In this document: piece by piece, positions 19,181-30,236 of the stretch
How positions within the stretch are numbered: position 1 is the stretch's first letter
How the letters are laid out: every line of letters begins with the position of its first letter
NCBI GenBank assembly: GCA_905221605.1
Contig: CAJNDS010002284.1
Coordinates: forward strand, 218,175-282,174
Source: Symbiodinium natans
Lineage: Eukaryota; Sar; Dinophyceae; Suessiales; Symbiodiniaceae
Direction: 5' to 3'
Length of the DNA: 64,000 bases
Program-made: the position numbers and the translations under genes
Notes under the pieces: generated by a model
What the model was told of the DNA's origin: nothing
Databases searched by the model: none
The model's input: only the letters and a program-made list of their open reading frames with translations

Positions 19181-21448
19181 CAATTGTTGATGTTGTGGTG
19201 GTCGTGGTCGTGGTCGTTGTTGTTGTAGTCGTGGTGGTGGTTGTTGAGGTCGTGGTGGTGGTGGTGCGGGTGGTGCTCGTGGTCGTGCTGGTTGTCGTGC
19301 TCGTGGTCGTGGTGATGGTTGTGGTGGTGGTCGTGGTGGTGGTGGTGGAGGTGGAGGTGGTAGTCGTGGAAGGCAGGGGAAGAATCGTGGCAAGCCGACT
19401 CACGAGATAATCGTTCACAAGAGGTGAATCCACTGCGAGATTGCCCGCACCGGAGGGCTGCAAAGTGATGTTTATCACCGTCTTAATCTCGGATGCGCTG
19501 GCATCAAGGATCTGGATGCGGTCCCCGATGTCGTAGAGGCTCGCATTGTCCACGGGAATCTGTGTGGACCCTTTGGCAAACTTGATGTCACCAATGATGA
19601 CTGTTGTGGTGGAAGTTGTCGTGGCCACCTGCACAAAAGCTCTAGTCCGGCAAGCACTGTGGCACACGCCGCGTGTCCCGTGTCAATGCTGTCGCATCCG
19701 TTGGGATCTGATGCGAGAAAGGAAGAGCGAGGGACGAATTCAAAGGCAAGGAGAGCAAGAGAGAGCAAGGGACAGCAAAGAGACAGCAAAGAGACAGCAA
19801 AGAGAGACAAGAAGAGAAGGAAAGAGAGCTCCTGAAAGGAAACACACCTTGCCTTGTGAGACATGAATGTTGCGGAGCCCCCGAACTTGGCCAGGTACAT
19901 CCGACCCTCAAAGGGATCCCAAACGGCCGTGTCGTCCCTGTCTTGGACTGGCTGTGGGGACGAAGTGTTGGAGGACCAGGACCCGTTGGACCCGTTCCCT
20001 CCGTCAGGAGACCAGTACCATGTCGCCGACGCCGGAGATCCTGGGATCACGCCCCCAAAAGCCTCAGAGGCTCGGAGCGGGGGCGTGTGCTGGAAAAGAA
20101 AGCTCGCGAGAGAATCTCGCAACCAACCAGCACATGAAACGGAGCACGGAGCGCGGAGCGAGAACGGAGCGATCCGGCTGAAGAAAGCATACACTCTGGC
20201 CCCCCAAGTTCTTTCGTGGCCTTCATGCTTTCATGTTGAGACCGTAGTTGGCCTATGTACACATGGGCCAATCATGGCCAAGCCCTCACCATCTCATGTG
20301 TTGCACACGAGAGAACAGCCGATTGCTCTGCCACCGTGCCATCCACTGGCCGGCGCGCTTCGTACGATTACTTTTTACAATTGGAGATCACAGGGGCGAT
20401 ATTCGGGCATTGCACGTGATGGTTCGCAATGTCCAATGCTTGTTGCTGTGCAGAGGAGTGAGAGTTCGACAGTGACAAGGGAATGTGGTTCGTGCATCCG
20501 AGGAGCGATCATCGCCTCCCCCGTCCACACAGCGACGCCCAGCCATCGTGCCTGGAGAGAGGCTGCTTCCCAAGCTTCCCAACAGAAGCATGACCCTGAC
20601 ATCTCCCATGAACAGACATTAGAATCATTAGAAGTCGAGCCACTGGAGGAGTGACGCCAGGTGCGAGCTGCTGCCAACTGTCCGCATCGGGCATGTACGC
20701 CCAAAGCTCATCCAAGTACCCATCAACCTCGCCATCCCAGCCGCCGAAGACCTCAGCGTCAGCGCACTTGCCCCTCACTCTTCCCTCCGTCCTTCCCGTT
20801 CCTTCCCGTTCCTTCCCATTCCTTTCCCCCCTCTGAGCGCGTGACAAGCATCTTTGCTAACTCGGCCGCCCAAACTGCGGTGTGGCCGTTGCGTGCTGTT
20901 GGCGGGTTCGCGGGAGACCGCTCTGTCCAGTTCTTGGAGTTCAGGTCCAGCACATAGAGGCCATTTGTCAGGGTCAATGTTGCATCACTCCCACCGAAGA
21001 TGATCATGACATCATTCCCGGAGGCTGTGCCCGCAACTGCTGAGTGGTGGTAGAGTTGCGGGGGAGTTGTACCAGAGGTGAGAACCTCTGACCACTCGAA
21101 CAACACCCCAGTGGTGGCCTTCAGCAACCACAGGTCGTTTGGCGCAAAGCCTGCCTGTCTGTCCACGAGTCCTCAGAACAGCACAGCAAGACTGTGCATG
21201 GCTTTGCATGAGAGAAGCAGAGCTGCATGCGACGCCAGGTCCTCCAAAAATGAGGAAGCCAGAATCCGGCTCTGACCAAACCATCGAGTGCCAACCCCTT
21301 GGGCCTTAGTGAAGAGACAGGGAGAGAAGTCATGGACTGACTTTACCCACTGACTCACCAGCCCTGCCTGGCCCGGCGACGGCGGGGGTGACATCCGACC
21401 AATGGTAGGGCGGGTCAAGCCGCCACACGGCCTCCACGTCCGTGGCAC
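19181..21448 (-). CDS. Kelch module A with long poly-Thr linker
   Basis: Exons: 21,359-21,448 (ATDVEAVWRLDPPYHWSDVT), 21,236-21,304 (GWHSMVWSEPDSGFLIFGG), 20,846-21,150 (APNDLWLLKATTGV; VMIIFGG; NGHTAVWAAELAKML), 20,644-20,751 (VFGGWDGEVDGYLDELWAYM), 20,507-20,551 (RWLGVAVWTGEAMI), 19,853-20,062 (AFGGVIPGSPASATWYWSPD; DDTAVWDPFEGRMYLAKFGG), 19,181-19,628. The last exon starts VATTTSTTTVIIGDIKFAKG, holds a small beta-rich segment (YDIGDRIQILDA), then about 60 mostly Thr codons (19,190-19,370). Most joins are in phase (MLVFGG, MIAFGG, HK-VATTT). The exon's last donor reads CA where module B has GA, so the A-to-B join is the weakest link. Same architecture as B and C but much more diverged, hence an older duplication. 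Confidence 0.6.
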
Positions 21449-21592
21449 CTGCACACATGAGGAAAAGTAGGATGGAAATCTGCACTCCACCAGCAGGGCA
21501 TGTGCAGAAGCTTGTGAGAGTGAGAGCCCATGTTGGGGGGGAGCCCATTTTTCGGGGAGCCCTTTTTCGGGGAGCCCCATGGCCCTAACGGC

Positions 21593-21749
21593 CTGGCCCC
21601 GTGCCGGCGCTGGAGCCGTACAGGATGCTCGGGAGGTAGGACACCTCCGCGCTGCGAGCAAAGGCGAAGCGATCCGTTGAGGTCGGCAGGAAAGTCGCAT
21701 CCTCCAGGAGGTAGACCCAGCCATCCTTCTCGCGCACGCTTGAGGAACT
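21593..21749 (-). CDS. Exon linking GPS-like domain to Kelch module A
   Basis: Reads SSSVREKDGWVYLLEDATFL, then TDRFAFARSAEVSYLPSILY and GSSAGTGPG. It ends CCA G before a GC donor and joins module A (GT GCC ACG) in phase as GPGATDVEAV. The strong phase match shows that the GPS-like region and the Kelch modules belong to one transcript. Family of this segment not recognised. Confidence 0.6.
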
Positions 21750-21924
21750 CTCTACGAGAGCACTCTATGCTCAGCCAGAACAGCTCTCTCTCAGATCTCT
21801 CAGTATATGCCCAAAACAGAACCCACAGGGTTGCAAAAAAAAAGAGAGAGAACGGGGGGAGGAGGGGGGGGGAGCAAACTGCTGATGAGCTGCAGGACCC
21901 GGAGTGGGGGCCCCGGCAACGAAG

Positions 21925-22742
21925 CTCGAGAGGTGATACACCTTGCAGAGGATCTTCGGTTTGCCACCCGACAAGCTCGAAACCGTCAGGAGGCCCACTC
22001 TGGACCAAGCCTTCTTCTTCGCGTCCCAGAACCAGCATACCTTCTTGATCTTTGGCTTCAAGCTTCTGGCCAGCGCGATTGCTGTGTCACCTCTCTGCGC
22101 TTCTATGAGCTCGATGTCCTCAGCCGAGACTGGCAACGTGAACTCAATGGGCTCCGACAGGTTCCCGACGTCGATGGGGTCGCCGTTGGCGTCTCGGAAG
22201 GTCAAAATGACGACCTCCGATCCGGCATCGACAACGACGCCGGAATCACTGAGATTTGAGGAGTTGGCGCTGGCGGTGCTCGTTGTCAGCAGCACAGGAC
22301 CTGTGCCCGCTGCGGCGGCAATCTGCTGCAGCACGGAACCTGGAACCGACACGCTGCCACCATCCTCCTCCACCTCAACATTCAGGGTGCCGTTCTCTTC
22401 TACGGCGCTCGGGTCGACCAGGGTCACACGCACGGGTTCTCCGCCAGAGGTGTTGACAAGGACCGTGGCGAGGATACCCGTCCCGTTGTTTCCGTTGGTT
22501 CCGTTGGAGGCGTTGCCGAGCAACTCTGGCAAGATCGACTGCACGGATGCAGCGAGCTCCTGCTCCGCCTCTTGAACTTGCGCATCGATCTCGTCGGCCG
22601 AGGTGGGGCTCCCGCTTGTCGTCGTTGTCGCCGTTGTCGCCGTTGTCGCCGTTGTCGCCGTTGATGTCGTTGATATCGCTGCCGTCGTTGTCGTCGTCGA
22701 TGCCGCACCTGTTGTGGGAGGACGGGTTGTCTGCGAAGTTGC
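21925..22742 (-). CDS. Thr-rich stalk plus GAIN/GPS-like domain
   Basis: After a CTGCAG acceptor (22,743) the exon reads a Thr/Ala stalk, an acidic helix (QVQEAEQELAASVQSILPEL), several N-x-S/T sites (NASNGT, NGTG, NTSG, NLS), then beta-rich sequence with VVILTFRDANGD and EPIEFTLPVS, ending CWFWDAKKKAWSRVG ... ILCKVYHLSSF (21,921-22,036). That ending matches the GPS motif of adhesion GPCRs and polycystin/REJ proteins (C.FWD...W...G...C.C.HL[TS]SF), where the chain self-cleaves between HL and T/S. HLS is present. Of the four usual Cys the first and third remain; the second (Leu) and fourth (Val) are gone. Extracellular location is inferred. Confidence 0.6.
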
Positions 22743-22879
22743 CTGCAGGCTCCGGGCAAGAAAGGACTCGACGGGATCACTCACGCCCTCAATGGCTCGC
22801 TTGCCCACTTGCTGCGCTCATGTCTTGACTCACTCGCTCACTTGTGCTCACCTACTTATCGATACATCTCGCTGAAAGG

Positions 22880-24130
22880 GCCACTGGCCCAGCTACTGAC
22901 ACATCCGTGTCATCGTTTGCACCCTCTGCATCTCCCTGGGCGCCGTAAGAGTGTAACATCTGCGAAAACATCGGCTCTAAAACCTTCATCTTTTTGCGCT
23001 GCGGAGACGCAGAGACCCAGAAACCGAGGGCCCCAGCCCCCCCAGCCCCCCACTCTCGGGCCTGGTTGTAGTAGTACCCGGTGCCGGTGCCCTTGGTGCC
23101 GGTGCGCGTGCGATGGGTCCAGCCCCACCGCCTCCTTTTGGGGACTCCGGCCTGGGACAGCAAAAGTCCACCGCGGCACCACAGGCCGCTTGGGGGCACC
23201 GCTTATAAGAGCTCTCTTCGGCAGAAGGAATGTTAACTCTAAGCCGGCGAAACCCGGCACCTGTCTCTCGCGCGGAGCAACCATCAATGCACACAAGTAA
23301 GCGAAAAGACCACTGTTGAGGAATCATGAAGAGACCAAGAGTAACAAGGGAGCGGAGGCACAGTATCACAAGGTGATTGACCTTGAACTCTTGCGACATG
23401 AGCACTGACAACGACAACCTCCACTCGGGTCGCCAAGCTCCGCGCACTAGCTGGGTCGCCTTGTTCCTTCTCGGAAGATAGCTCCTGCCACGCAGAACCT
23501 CTGCTACATGTGTCGCTGCTACATGGCGTGCATCAACTGTTGCACGGGTGTAAAGCTAGCATCTATAATTCGCCTCGGCTTCCTGCCGAGATGCGATTGC
23601 ATCCGTCCCCCTAACCCATGCCAGATTTTTTGATGCACCCCCCCCCCCCCCGGGCCTGTGGGACCCCCCCGGAGCGGCAAATCCATGCCATCTGTCGGTA
23701 CCCCACCCTTTCTGGGCTTTTTGGGATGACCCTCCCAGGGACGCCGCGTAAGAAACAGTATGGAGTTCCATCCAGAACCTTAATGGATGTCATTGCGAAA
23801 TGAGGCCCCCCAACAAAGTTCGTGATAGGTAGCCCACGGGCCAGCCTTGTTTGGGGCACTCGCGATATTTACAGGCCCTCCCCCCTGAATTTGTTTGGGG
23901 GGCTCCCGGGAGCATTTCCCTGTAGACGGTCCCAGATTTGTTTGGGGGGGGGGGGGGGGCGGTCCCCCTACTAAAGCCAATGCTGCAACGTGTCTCCTGG
24001 GCAAGACATCAGCCGTGCAAGCCCTGTCCTGCCGACGGGAACGTGCCATTCCTGATTGTAAGAGCACTGCTTCGTCACCCGTGACGTTCTTGTCGAAGCA
24101 CGTCACGTCCCTTGGTGGGCACACCGTCGT
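22880..24130 (-). CDS. Probable upstream exons of the surface-protein gene
   Basis: Two coding-like minus-strand segments: about 23,970-24,124 (CPPRDVTCFDKNVTGDEAVL, LPRRHVAALAL; an NVT glycosylation site and Cys pair fit an extracellular protein) and about 22,885-23,150 (GTGYYYNQAREWGAGGAGA; MKVLEPMFSQMLHSYGAQGD). Splice sites were not settled. They lie between the signal-peptide exon and the Thr stalk, on the same strand. Poly-C (23,640-23,651) and poly-G (23,941-23,958) runs interrupt this region. Confidence 0.35.
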
Positions 24131-24319
24131 CTATCAAACTTGGACGGCATGGGTATGTGCAAATGCATAGCAGCAGAAGCCTCCCTTTCCATGACAACAG
24201 GCGACAAGAGGATGGGACAAGAGACCTCAGCCTCGTGCATATACGCTCACAATTCCATGGATTATTGTAGGTAAGCCGACGTGCTTAGCCGCAGCAGAAC
24301 CATGCGAAGAGCCCAACAG

Positions 24320-24582
24320 ACCTGTGCTGAAAAGCTGAGCTTCTTGAAGCTCTGCTGGAGGCGCCTTCGAACAGGTGGAAAGCTCTCACGATTCAGCTGT
24401 GAGCAGCATCTTGCTTCGGCACAACCCCTGCGACTATCGCAAACATCGCTGGGCCCAAGAGGCCGGAGCCTCGTCGACTCCGCCAGCGGGGTCGCATCTG
24501 GCATCTTGAGGCCTCCAACCTGCCAGACCGGCACAGAAAGCAGAAGGCAGAAGGCGAGTGCGGGATGGAAGAGGTCCCCCAT
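24320..24582 (-). CDS. Candidate first exon with signal peptide
   Basis: ATG at 24,580-24,582 opens MGDLFHPALAFCLLLSVPVW followed by QVGG: a short N region, a hydrophobic core and a small-residue site, i.e. a classical signal peptide. The frame continues LKMPDATPLAESTRLRPLGP and a Cys-rich stretch (VCDSRRGCAEARCCS). It starts only 200 bases after the end of the next upstream gene (stop at 24,786) and on the same strand as the GPS/Kelch exons, so it is the best candidate for their start. An alternative upstream ATG (24,711) gives a basic leader and is less convincing. Membership in the gene is inferred from order and from the need for secretion. Confidence 0.4.
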
Positions 24583-24785
24583 CGCCCCCCCCCCGTCGTT
24601 CACGAAGAAGCAGAGGAAGGAGCAAGACAAGCGCTGTTGCGCCTTAAACCGGTGCACAAGCAGCTTCATGCCGCCGACGGCATAGCGCACTTGCCTACAA
24701 GCCATCAGCATGCGTCGCTCAGGATTACGGGGGAATGGCGCACACTTTTGCTGCGTGCAAAAAGCGGACCGCAGAGTCTAGCAGT

Positions 24786-25094
24786 CTAGCTCAGTTGCTG
24801 GAGAGTCTGCTTGGCCAACTCCGACTGGCAGCCTTCCATGTTCACCTGAAGAGAGCGAAGCTGAATCGCAGCCGCGCTCCAGCTGTTCTCCAGAGACCCC
24901 AAAACAAGCAAAAAACTGCTCAACAAAAAGCCAAATTTTCAAAGCCACGAAGGTGGAGAAGACCTCGCCGTCCACGACCACCGAGGCCAGCTCCCCGATC
25001 AGCCGCGTCCCATCGCGCCAGGCTGCCCTCTGTGTGAGAGAGAGAGAAGAGGGAGAGAGAGAGAAGAGGGAGAGAGAGAGAGAGGTAGAGAGAG

Positions 25095-25134
<40 letters not shown>

Positions 25135-28100
25135 GGTGAGAGAAGTGCTCTCTCTGGCAAGTTGTCAACCTCAGAAGGCTCTCCCTCTCAGCCTCTCTTG
25201 CCCCTCTTTCATCCCTTCTAGGGGCCCCACTGCATGGGTGTGAAGACTATGTGAAACCGTGAAGCAGCTGCTGAAGCAAACCATCTTGGCAGGGGTTAGG
25301 GTTTCTTTCTTTCTCTTCCTTCTTCTCTTTCATGAGGTCGGGGCTATCCACCTGGGGCCCGCAGGTAGGCTCAGCGTGCCTCAAGACGGCGTGCCCACGG
25401 TCCCTCGCTACCAGGCCTTCGGTGTACTTGCGCTGGACCTGCAAAGGCGGGAAAGCGCCACGTGAAGGAGGGTACTTAGGGTTTAGGGGACCCCAAGGTG
25501 CCCTAGTCCGTTCAGGCACGAAGCTGACAACACAGGTGCTGCGGAATTAAGCCTTGTACCCTCACTTTAGTCCAGCACGGCGAATGCTGGGGGGGGGGGG
25601 GGGGGGGTTAACTGTTTTTGAGCCTGCATAGCCTTTGCCATGCTGCGATTGAAGCCCAAACTTGTGCCTCCTGCAAGCCTGCACCACACTGCCTCAGAGC
25701 GAGGCTCAAAAACTCTCATGGAACATGGAAACATATGTTGAACGTGCCAAGGCAGATGGGGAGATCCTGACCTGACCTGAACAGACATAGAAAGATGAGA
25801 TGACGCGGAGCGATTTTCATCCGCTGTACAAATCTCATACAGTCAGGGCCGCTGGTAGCTTGCGATCGTCTCCAAGGAAGCTTTCATTGCACCCACCTGC
25901 ATTTCCGCTGCCTGAGATGTGTCTTGAGACTCATGCGTCAACTCTCTAGCACCAAGATTGCATGTTGGCGTCTCGAGGACGAGGAAGGCTAGCCTAGGAG
26001 CGAATTCCAACCTTGAAGTCATGGGTGTCAGTACACAGACCTGAAAGGTGCTCCCTGCAAGCCGAGCGGCCTCCATGTATTCCTTGGTAGGCGCAAGAAC
26101 TCTGCCTGTAACACAAATCGAAAAAGATCCCTCAGCGACCTCAGTGGCTCATGAGATGACCGTGGAGGAGGCTGCAGACTGCGCCCGCCCCCCTATAACC
26201 CCCTTCTACCCCCTCCCCCCCTGTATACCCCACAAACTCGCCTTTTTCAGGGGAAGCGTCGTCCAGCTTCCCCCGCAGCTCCCACCAAATCTTGTCCAGC
26301 TCGATGATGCCGGCGTGCTCTTCCTGGAGTGCAGGGTGTATGAGGGGGGTACGAAGGGGGGGGGGGGGGGAAGAGGGGGATAAAGGGGGTATTGGGAGCG
26401 CATAAGGGGGGCATAGGGGGGCCAACAGTACAGCAAGGGCGGAAGAGACAGGACCCGGCGCGACCAGAAAGGCCCTGTAAGGCAGGTGTCCTATTGAGAT
26501 CCTTAGGATTGAGCTCCTTTCGCTCACAGTCGACCCACAAGGGAGCTGAGGGTTTCGTGTGTATAGGGCCGCAAAACATGCCCGGACCACGTCGAAGCGC
26601 AAAAGCATTTAGGGGTTAGGGGGTTTAGGGTTTAGGGTTTAGGGTTGAGGGTTGAGGGTTGGGGGTTTAGGGTTTAGGGTTTAGGGTTTAGGGTTTAAAG
26701 TTTAGGGTTCAGGGTTCAGGGTTCAGGGTTCAGGGTTCAGGGTTCAGGGTTTTTAGGGTTGAGGGTTTAGGGTTGAGGGTTGAGGGCTGAGGGTTTGAGG
26801 TTTAGGGTTTGGGGTTTAGGGTTTAGGGTTTAGGGTTTAGGGTTTAGGGTACAGGGTTTAGGGTTTAGGGTTTAGGGTTTAGGGTTTAGGGTTTAGGGTT
26901 TAGGGTTTAGGGTTTAGGGTTTAGGGTTTAGGGAAACTGTCTTTGTTTGCTGCTTCCTTTCCGCTCTTCGGACCAGGCATAATTGCCATTTGGTAGGTAT
27001 ATGCAAAAGCACAAAAGCACGTACCACCTGTACCCCTTATTCAAATTTAAAAAAAAAAAACACAACCCTGGAAGCAAGGCCCAGTGACCTGCAGTTCCAT
27101 TTGCTTCCGCCAAGAACGCACAGCCACTTGGCTCCGGTTGCTGTGCTCCTGCACAAGCTTCACAGACGGGAGTTCTTAGGTTCAAGGGGGGGCCTAAATT
27201 GCAGAAACTTCAAGACGTCAGCTCCGTCCTTGTAGATGCCCAGGAGCAGTAGTTCTCGCCTCCGCCAAGCTTGGGACCGAAGTCCCCAAGGATTGATGAC
27301 GACGCCGAGCATGCTGTGATTGTGACTTTGACTGTAACATCAGCCCAATGGGCCAACTACGATGATGGGCATGATGGTGACACTTGCTTTGCGAAGCCAG
27401 CAACCCATCGAAGAACTGTTCTTCTACACCCATTCTGACACCCTCAAGAATGTCTGTCATTGGTGAGCTTGTGATCCGGTAAACCGATAACAGCCCGCCT
27501 GGCACGGTCTTGGAGCGCCTCAGGCAAGGTCATAAGGTGCACACAGAGTCTCAGCCCAGCAATGGCTTGCAAACAGATGCACAAAAACACGAGAAGAAGA
27601 GCAAGTTGGGAAGGTTCAGCCCCCCCCCAACCCTATTTCCTGGGTTTGGCGCCTCTGCCTCCTGCTCGAGCTCCCTGCCGATCACCACAAGCCGGGAACC
27701 GCCGTTGCGCCCTCCGAGAGACAGGAAGATCAAAAGAAAGTATTAAACAAACGCATGCTCTTTAAAGGGGAAGGTGCGGATTGCGCAGGGGTCCCCCCCT
27801 CATTTTGTTTCTAGGCTGATTGCAGATGTCCGTTGGTTCCTGCGGTCATGTTTTGCGACGCTGCAGATGTTGATGCCTTTTCTATTTATAGGGCTCAGAA
27901 TTTCTTCTCCCGTATGGTGACTTCTGGGTGAATCCCAGTGTGAGAATCTGGGGGGGGGGGGCCTTGATTGATTTCTGCGGGTGAGTTCGAGAGGTTGCAA
28001 AAACCAAAACACCCAAGAAAAACAGATGCAAACTCGGGGGGGGGGGGGCCCAGGAGAGCTGGAAGATGCCTGCGTTGCGGAGCGTGGCGTGGAGCGCCGA

Positions 28101-30185
28101 CAGCTGGTCCAAGGCCAGTGCCGCATGGCTGGTGTTCACCGGGCCTTTCTCGATTTTTGCGAAGCTGGGACATTTCAAAGCACGAGCCTCCAAATTCCCT
28201 TTAAACCCCCCGAACCCCCTGAACCCCTTACATTACACTGAGGAGTCGCGAACGCAATCCATACCGCTGTAGTGACGAGAGCAAAAGTCTGCTACCCAGT
28301 ACTCTGCTCGAAGGTGCCAGAGAGAACCGCAGAGCCGGCCACAAACTGCTCCAAGGCCTCGCGGGCCTCGCAAAGAGAGACCATCTGAAGAATATGAAGA
28401 ATATATGAAGAAGATGAAGAAGATGAAGAAGATGAAGAATATGAAGAATATGAAGGTGGCTTTCGATCTTTTTGGCTTTCGCAAAGCCAAGGCGCGCTGT
28501 GCCGCGACAGAGCATTGAAGGATGCAGCCTGCCCAAGGGAGGCTCTCTTCTCCAAGGCCGAGAGCGGGGTCTTGTCTCAAAGCTATCAACGGCAAGCATT
28601 TCCTGCCTCGGCAAAGCCGGACAGCTCCCGCAACATCTGACCGCTGCTGGCCTGTAACGATCCCTCCGTGGGGTAAAAAGCATGAGAGACAAAGCTTCTG
28701 TGCAGCGACCCTTTGCTTGCCGAACAGCAGCCTCCTTCGATTCCCTGTCACACGATGCTCTTCACCACCCCACTCCTCAAAATAGACCTCTGAAGTGCGC
28801 TCTCAAGCTATGAAGTGCCCTCTCCAGTCTCCTTGACTTCGTTGAGGAAGCTGACGCCTGACTGGACCAAGGACGCCTCGCCAAGGGGTGCCCCCCCCCC
28901 CCCCCAACTCGAAGCATCCTGTTCCCTTCACAGGAACTGACATCGCAGCAGTTCTCGTCATCGTAAGTGTACCCCTCCCCTCCCTCAAACTCCCGAAACC
29001 TCCCAAACCTCCCAAACCTCCTGAACCTCCTGAACCCCCAAATCTCAAACCCGGCTCCCAAAACTAGGCCTGCAGTGGCTCCAGCTTCTGGTTCAACCGA
29101 GCTTCGGCAACATCCTCAGTGTTTCGGGCTGTAAATGTTGACAGGGCTTACGGGTTCTCTGCATGGGTTTCAGTTTGTAGGGTTTGCAGGGTCTTACGCA
29201 GGGTCTTACGCAGGGTCTACGCAGGGTTTACGTTGGGTTTGTCGGGTTGTTCAAGCTTGTACTAATTATGAAGTCTACGGGATAAGGCCTTTGCCTGGGC
29301 TATCAGAAGCTTCCAGGGCGCGAGGCCCTCCCATCGAACAGGTCTGCTTCTGAGAATCGATCTTCTCCGCCAGCCAGCCATGCTCCGCCTCAAGCGGAAG
29401 TCTGCAAAACGGCAATCCTATTCTTTCGCCGCCCCAAATTCGCCTCGGCCTCCTGTCCTCCCTTCTTTGCCGTTTCACAGAATCTTGCTCAAGTAACAGC
29501 CGGAACAGTTGGGAGCCCTTGGACCTTTTCTGTGGCAAAAGGGATCAGCACGCCACTGCGCAGTTGCGCAGCGCAGCTGTGCCCTTCGCTTCGAAGGCCG
29601 TGAGGCATTGGGGGCACTTCCTCTCCAGTTTCCCGGATGCTGTTACCTGCGGAATCCTTTTTCCGGGCAGCCTTGGCAGAAGCAGCCGGCCTTCAGCCCA
29701 ATCCCAAAGCCAAACCGAACAAACGGAAACCCGAAAGTGCCCTCATCCCTCACATAGCAACCAAGCTGCAGGAATGCGTGTTGCAATTTTTCCGTGGACC
29801 CATCGAAAAGCCCTTAATAGAACCCCGTCTGCAGGCCTTCAGCGCCGCCTTATACGGCCCCGTCCCTGTGAGAACCCGGTGCGTTAATGGCGGCCTTGTT
29901 GGCCTCCACGCTCCACTCGGTCAGCTTCTTCATGTTCGTGCTGGTCACATCCTCTCATTGTCATAGGCTGCTCATGTACCAGTATCAGCCAATGCTGACT
30001 CGAAATCTCGTACAGGTGCGCCAAGTCACCGTGGCTGCCTTGAGGTTCCGGAGGATCGCCCGGTCGCCTGGGAAGCATTCTGCCTTCACCCCAGATTGAA
30101 ATTCCGTGAGAAGTCCCAGCCCTTGCCTCGTACAACTGCGTCTCTGACGCAATGGATGTCGCAGAAGATGCGATCGAGGCTGGCC
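24786..30185 (-). CDS. Unrecognised multi-exon gene, 3' part (5' end beyond gap)
   Basis: About 19 short coding-like segments in order: about 30,105-30,180 (LDRIFCDIHCVRDAVVRGKG), 30,010-30,085 (GVKAECFPGDRAILRNLKAA), 29,885-29,960 (DVTSTNMKKLTEWSVEANKA), 29,550-29,650 (KLERKCPQCLTAFEAKGTAA), 29,330-29,500 (FRLLLEQDSVKRQRREDRR), 29,050-29,110 (EDVAEARLNQKLEPLQA), 28,800-28,870, 28,490-28,640, 28,300-28,385, 28,050-28,165, 27,650-27,730, 27,235-27,490, 27,080-27,180 (LPSVKLVQEHSNRSQVAV), 26,215-26,345 (ELDKIWWELRGKLDDASPEK), 25,855-26,095, 25,612-25,730, 25,372-25,441 (VQRKYTEGLVARDRGHAVLR), 24,940-25,026 (DGTRLIGELASVVVDGEVFS), 24,786-24,890 ending CQSELAKQTLQQLS-TAG. Mostly helical and charged; no known domain recognised. 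Exon edges are approximate. Confidence 0.45.
25030..25135. repeat. (GA)n microsatellite in an intron
   Basis: Imperfect then perfect GAGAGA tract between exons of the unrecognised gene. Confidence 0.9.
26605..26935 (+). repeat. Intronic telomere-like array, 330 bp
   Basis: Mixed TTTAGGG, TTGAGGG and TTCAGGG units at the left grade into about 17 near-perfect TTTAGGG units at the right (26,810-26,932). It lies between exons 27,080-27,180 and 26,215-26,345, so the transcript would carry CCCUAAA repeats. Confidence 0.85.
28386..28456. repeat. GAAGAT/GAATAT microsatellite
   Basis: Tandem 'gaagaatat' and 'gaagat' units; gives the spurious Phe/Ile/Ser-rich minus frames. Confidence 0.9.
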
Positions 30186-30190
30186 TTTTA

Positions 30191-30192
<2 letters not shown>

Positions 30193-30236
<44 letters not shown>

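Larger units (their letters stand above)
15723..19200 (-). repeat. Tandem duplication of the Kelch module (units C and B)
   Basis: 15,723-17,340 and 17,398-19,200 are homologous, including introns. Differences seen: a 32-base insertion in the module B intron near 17,950-17,985, about 100 extra bases in the unit B intron near 18,937-19,040, and the longer linker. Intron identity argues for a recent duplication or for gene conversion. Confidence 0.85.

Noticed and set aside
19195-19410. Plus-strand poly-Val frame
   Set aside because: Antisense of the minus-strand poly-Thr linker exon of Kelch module A.
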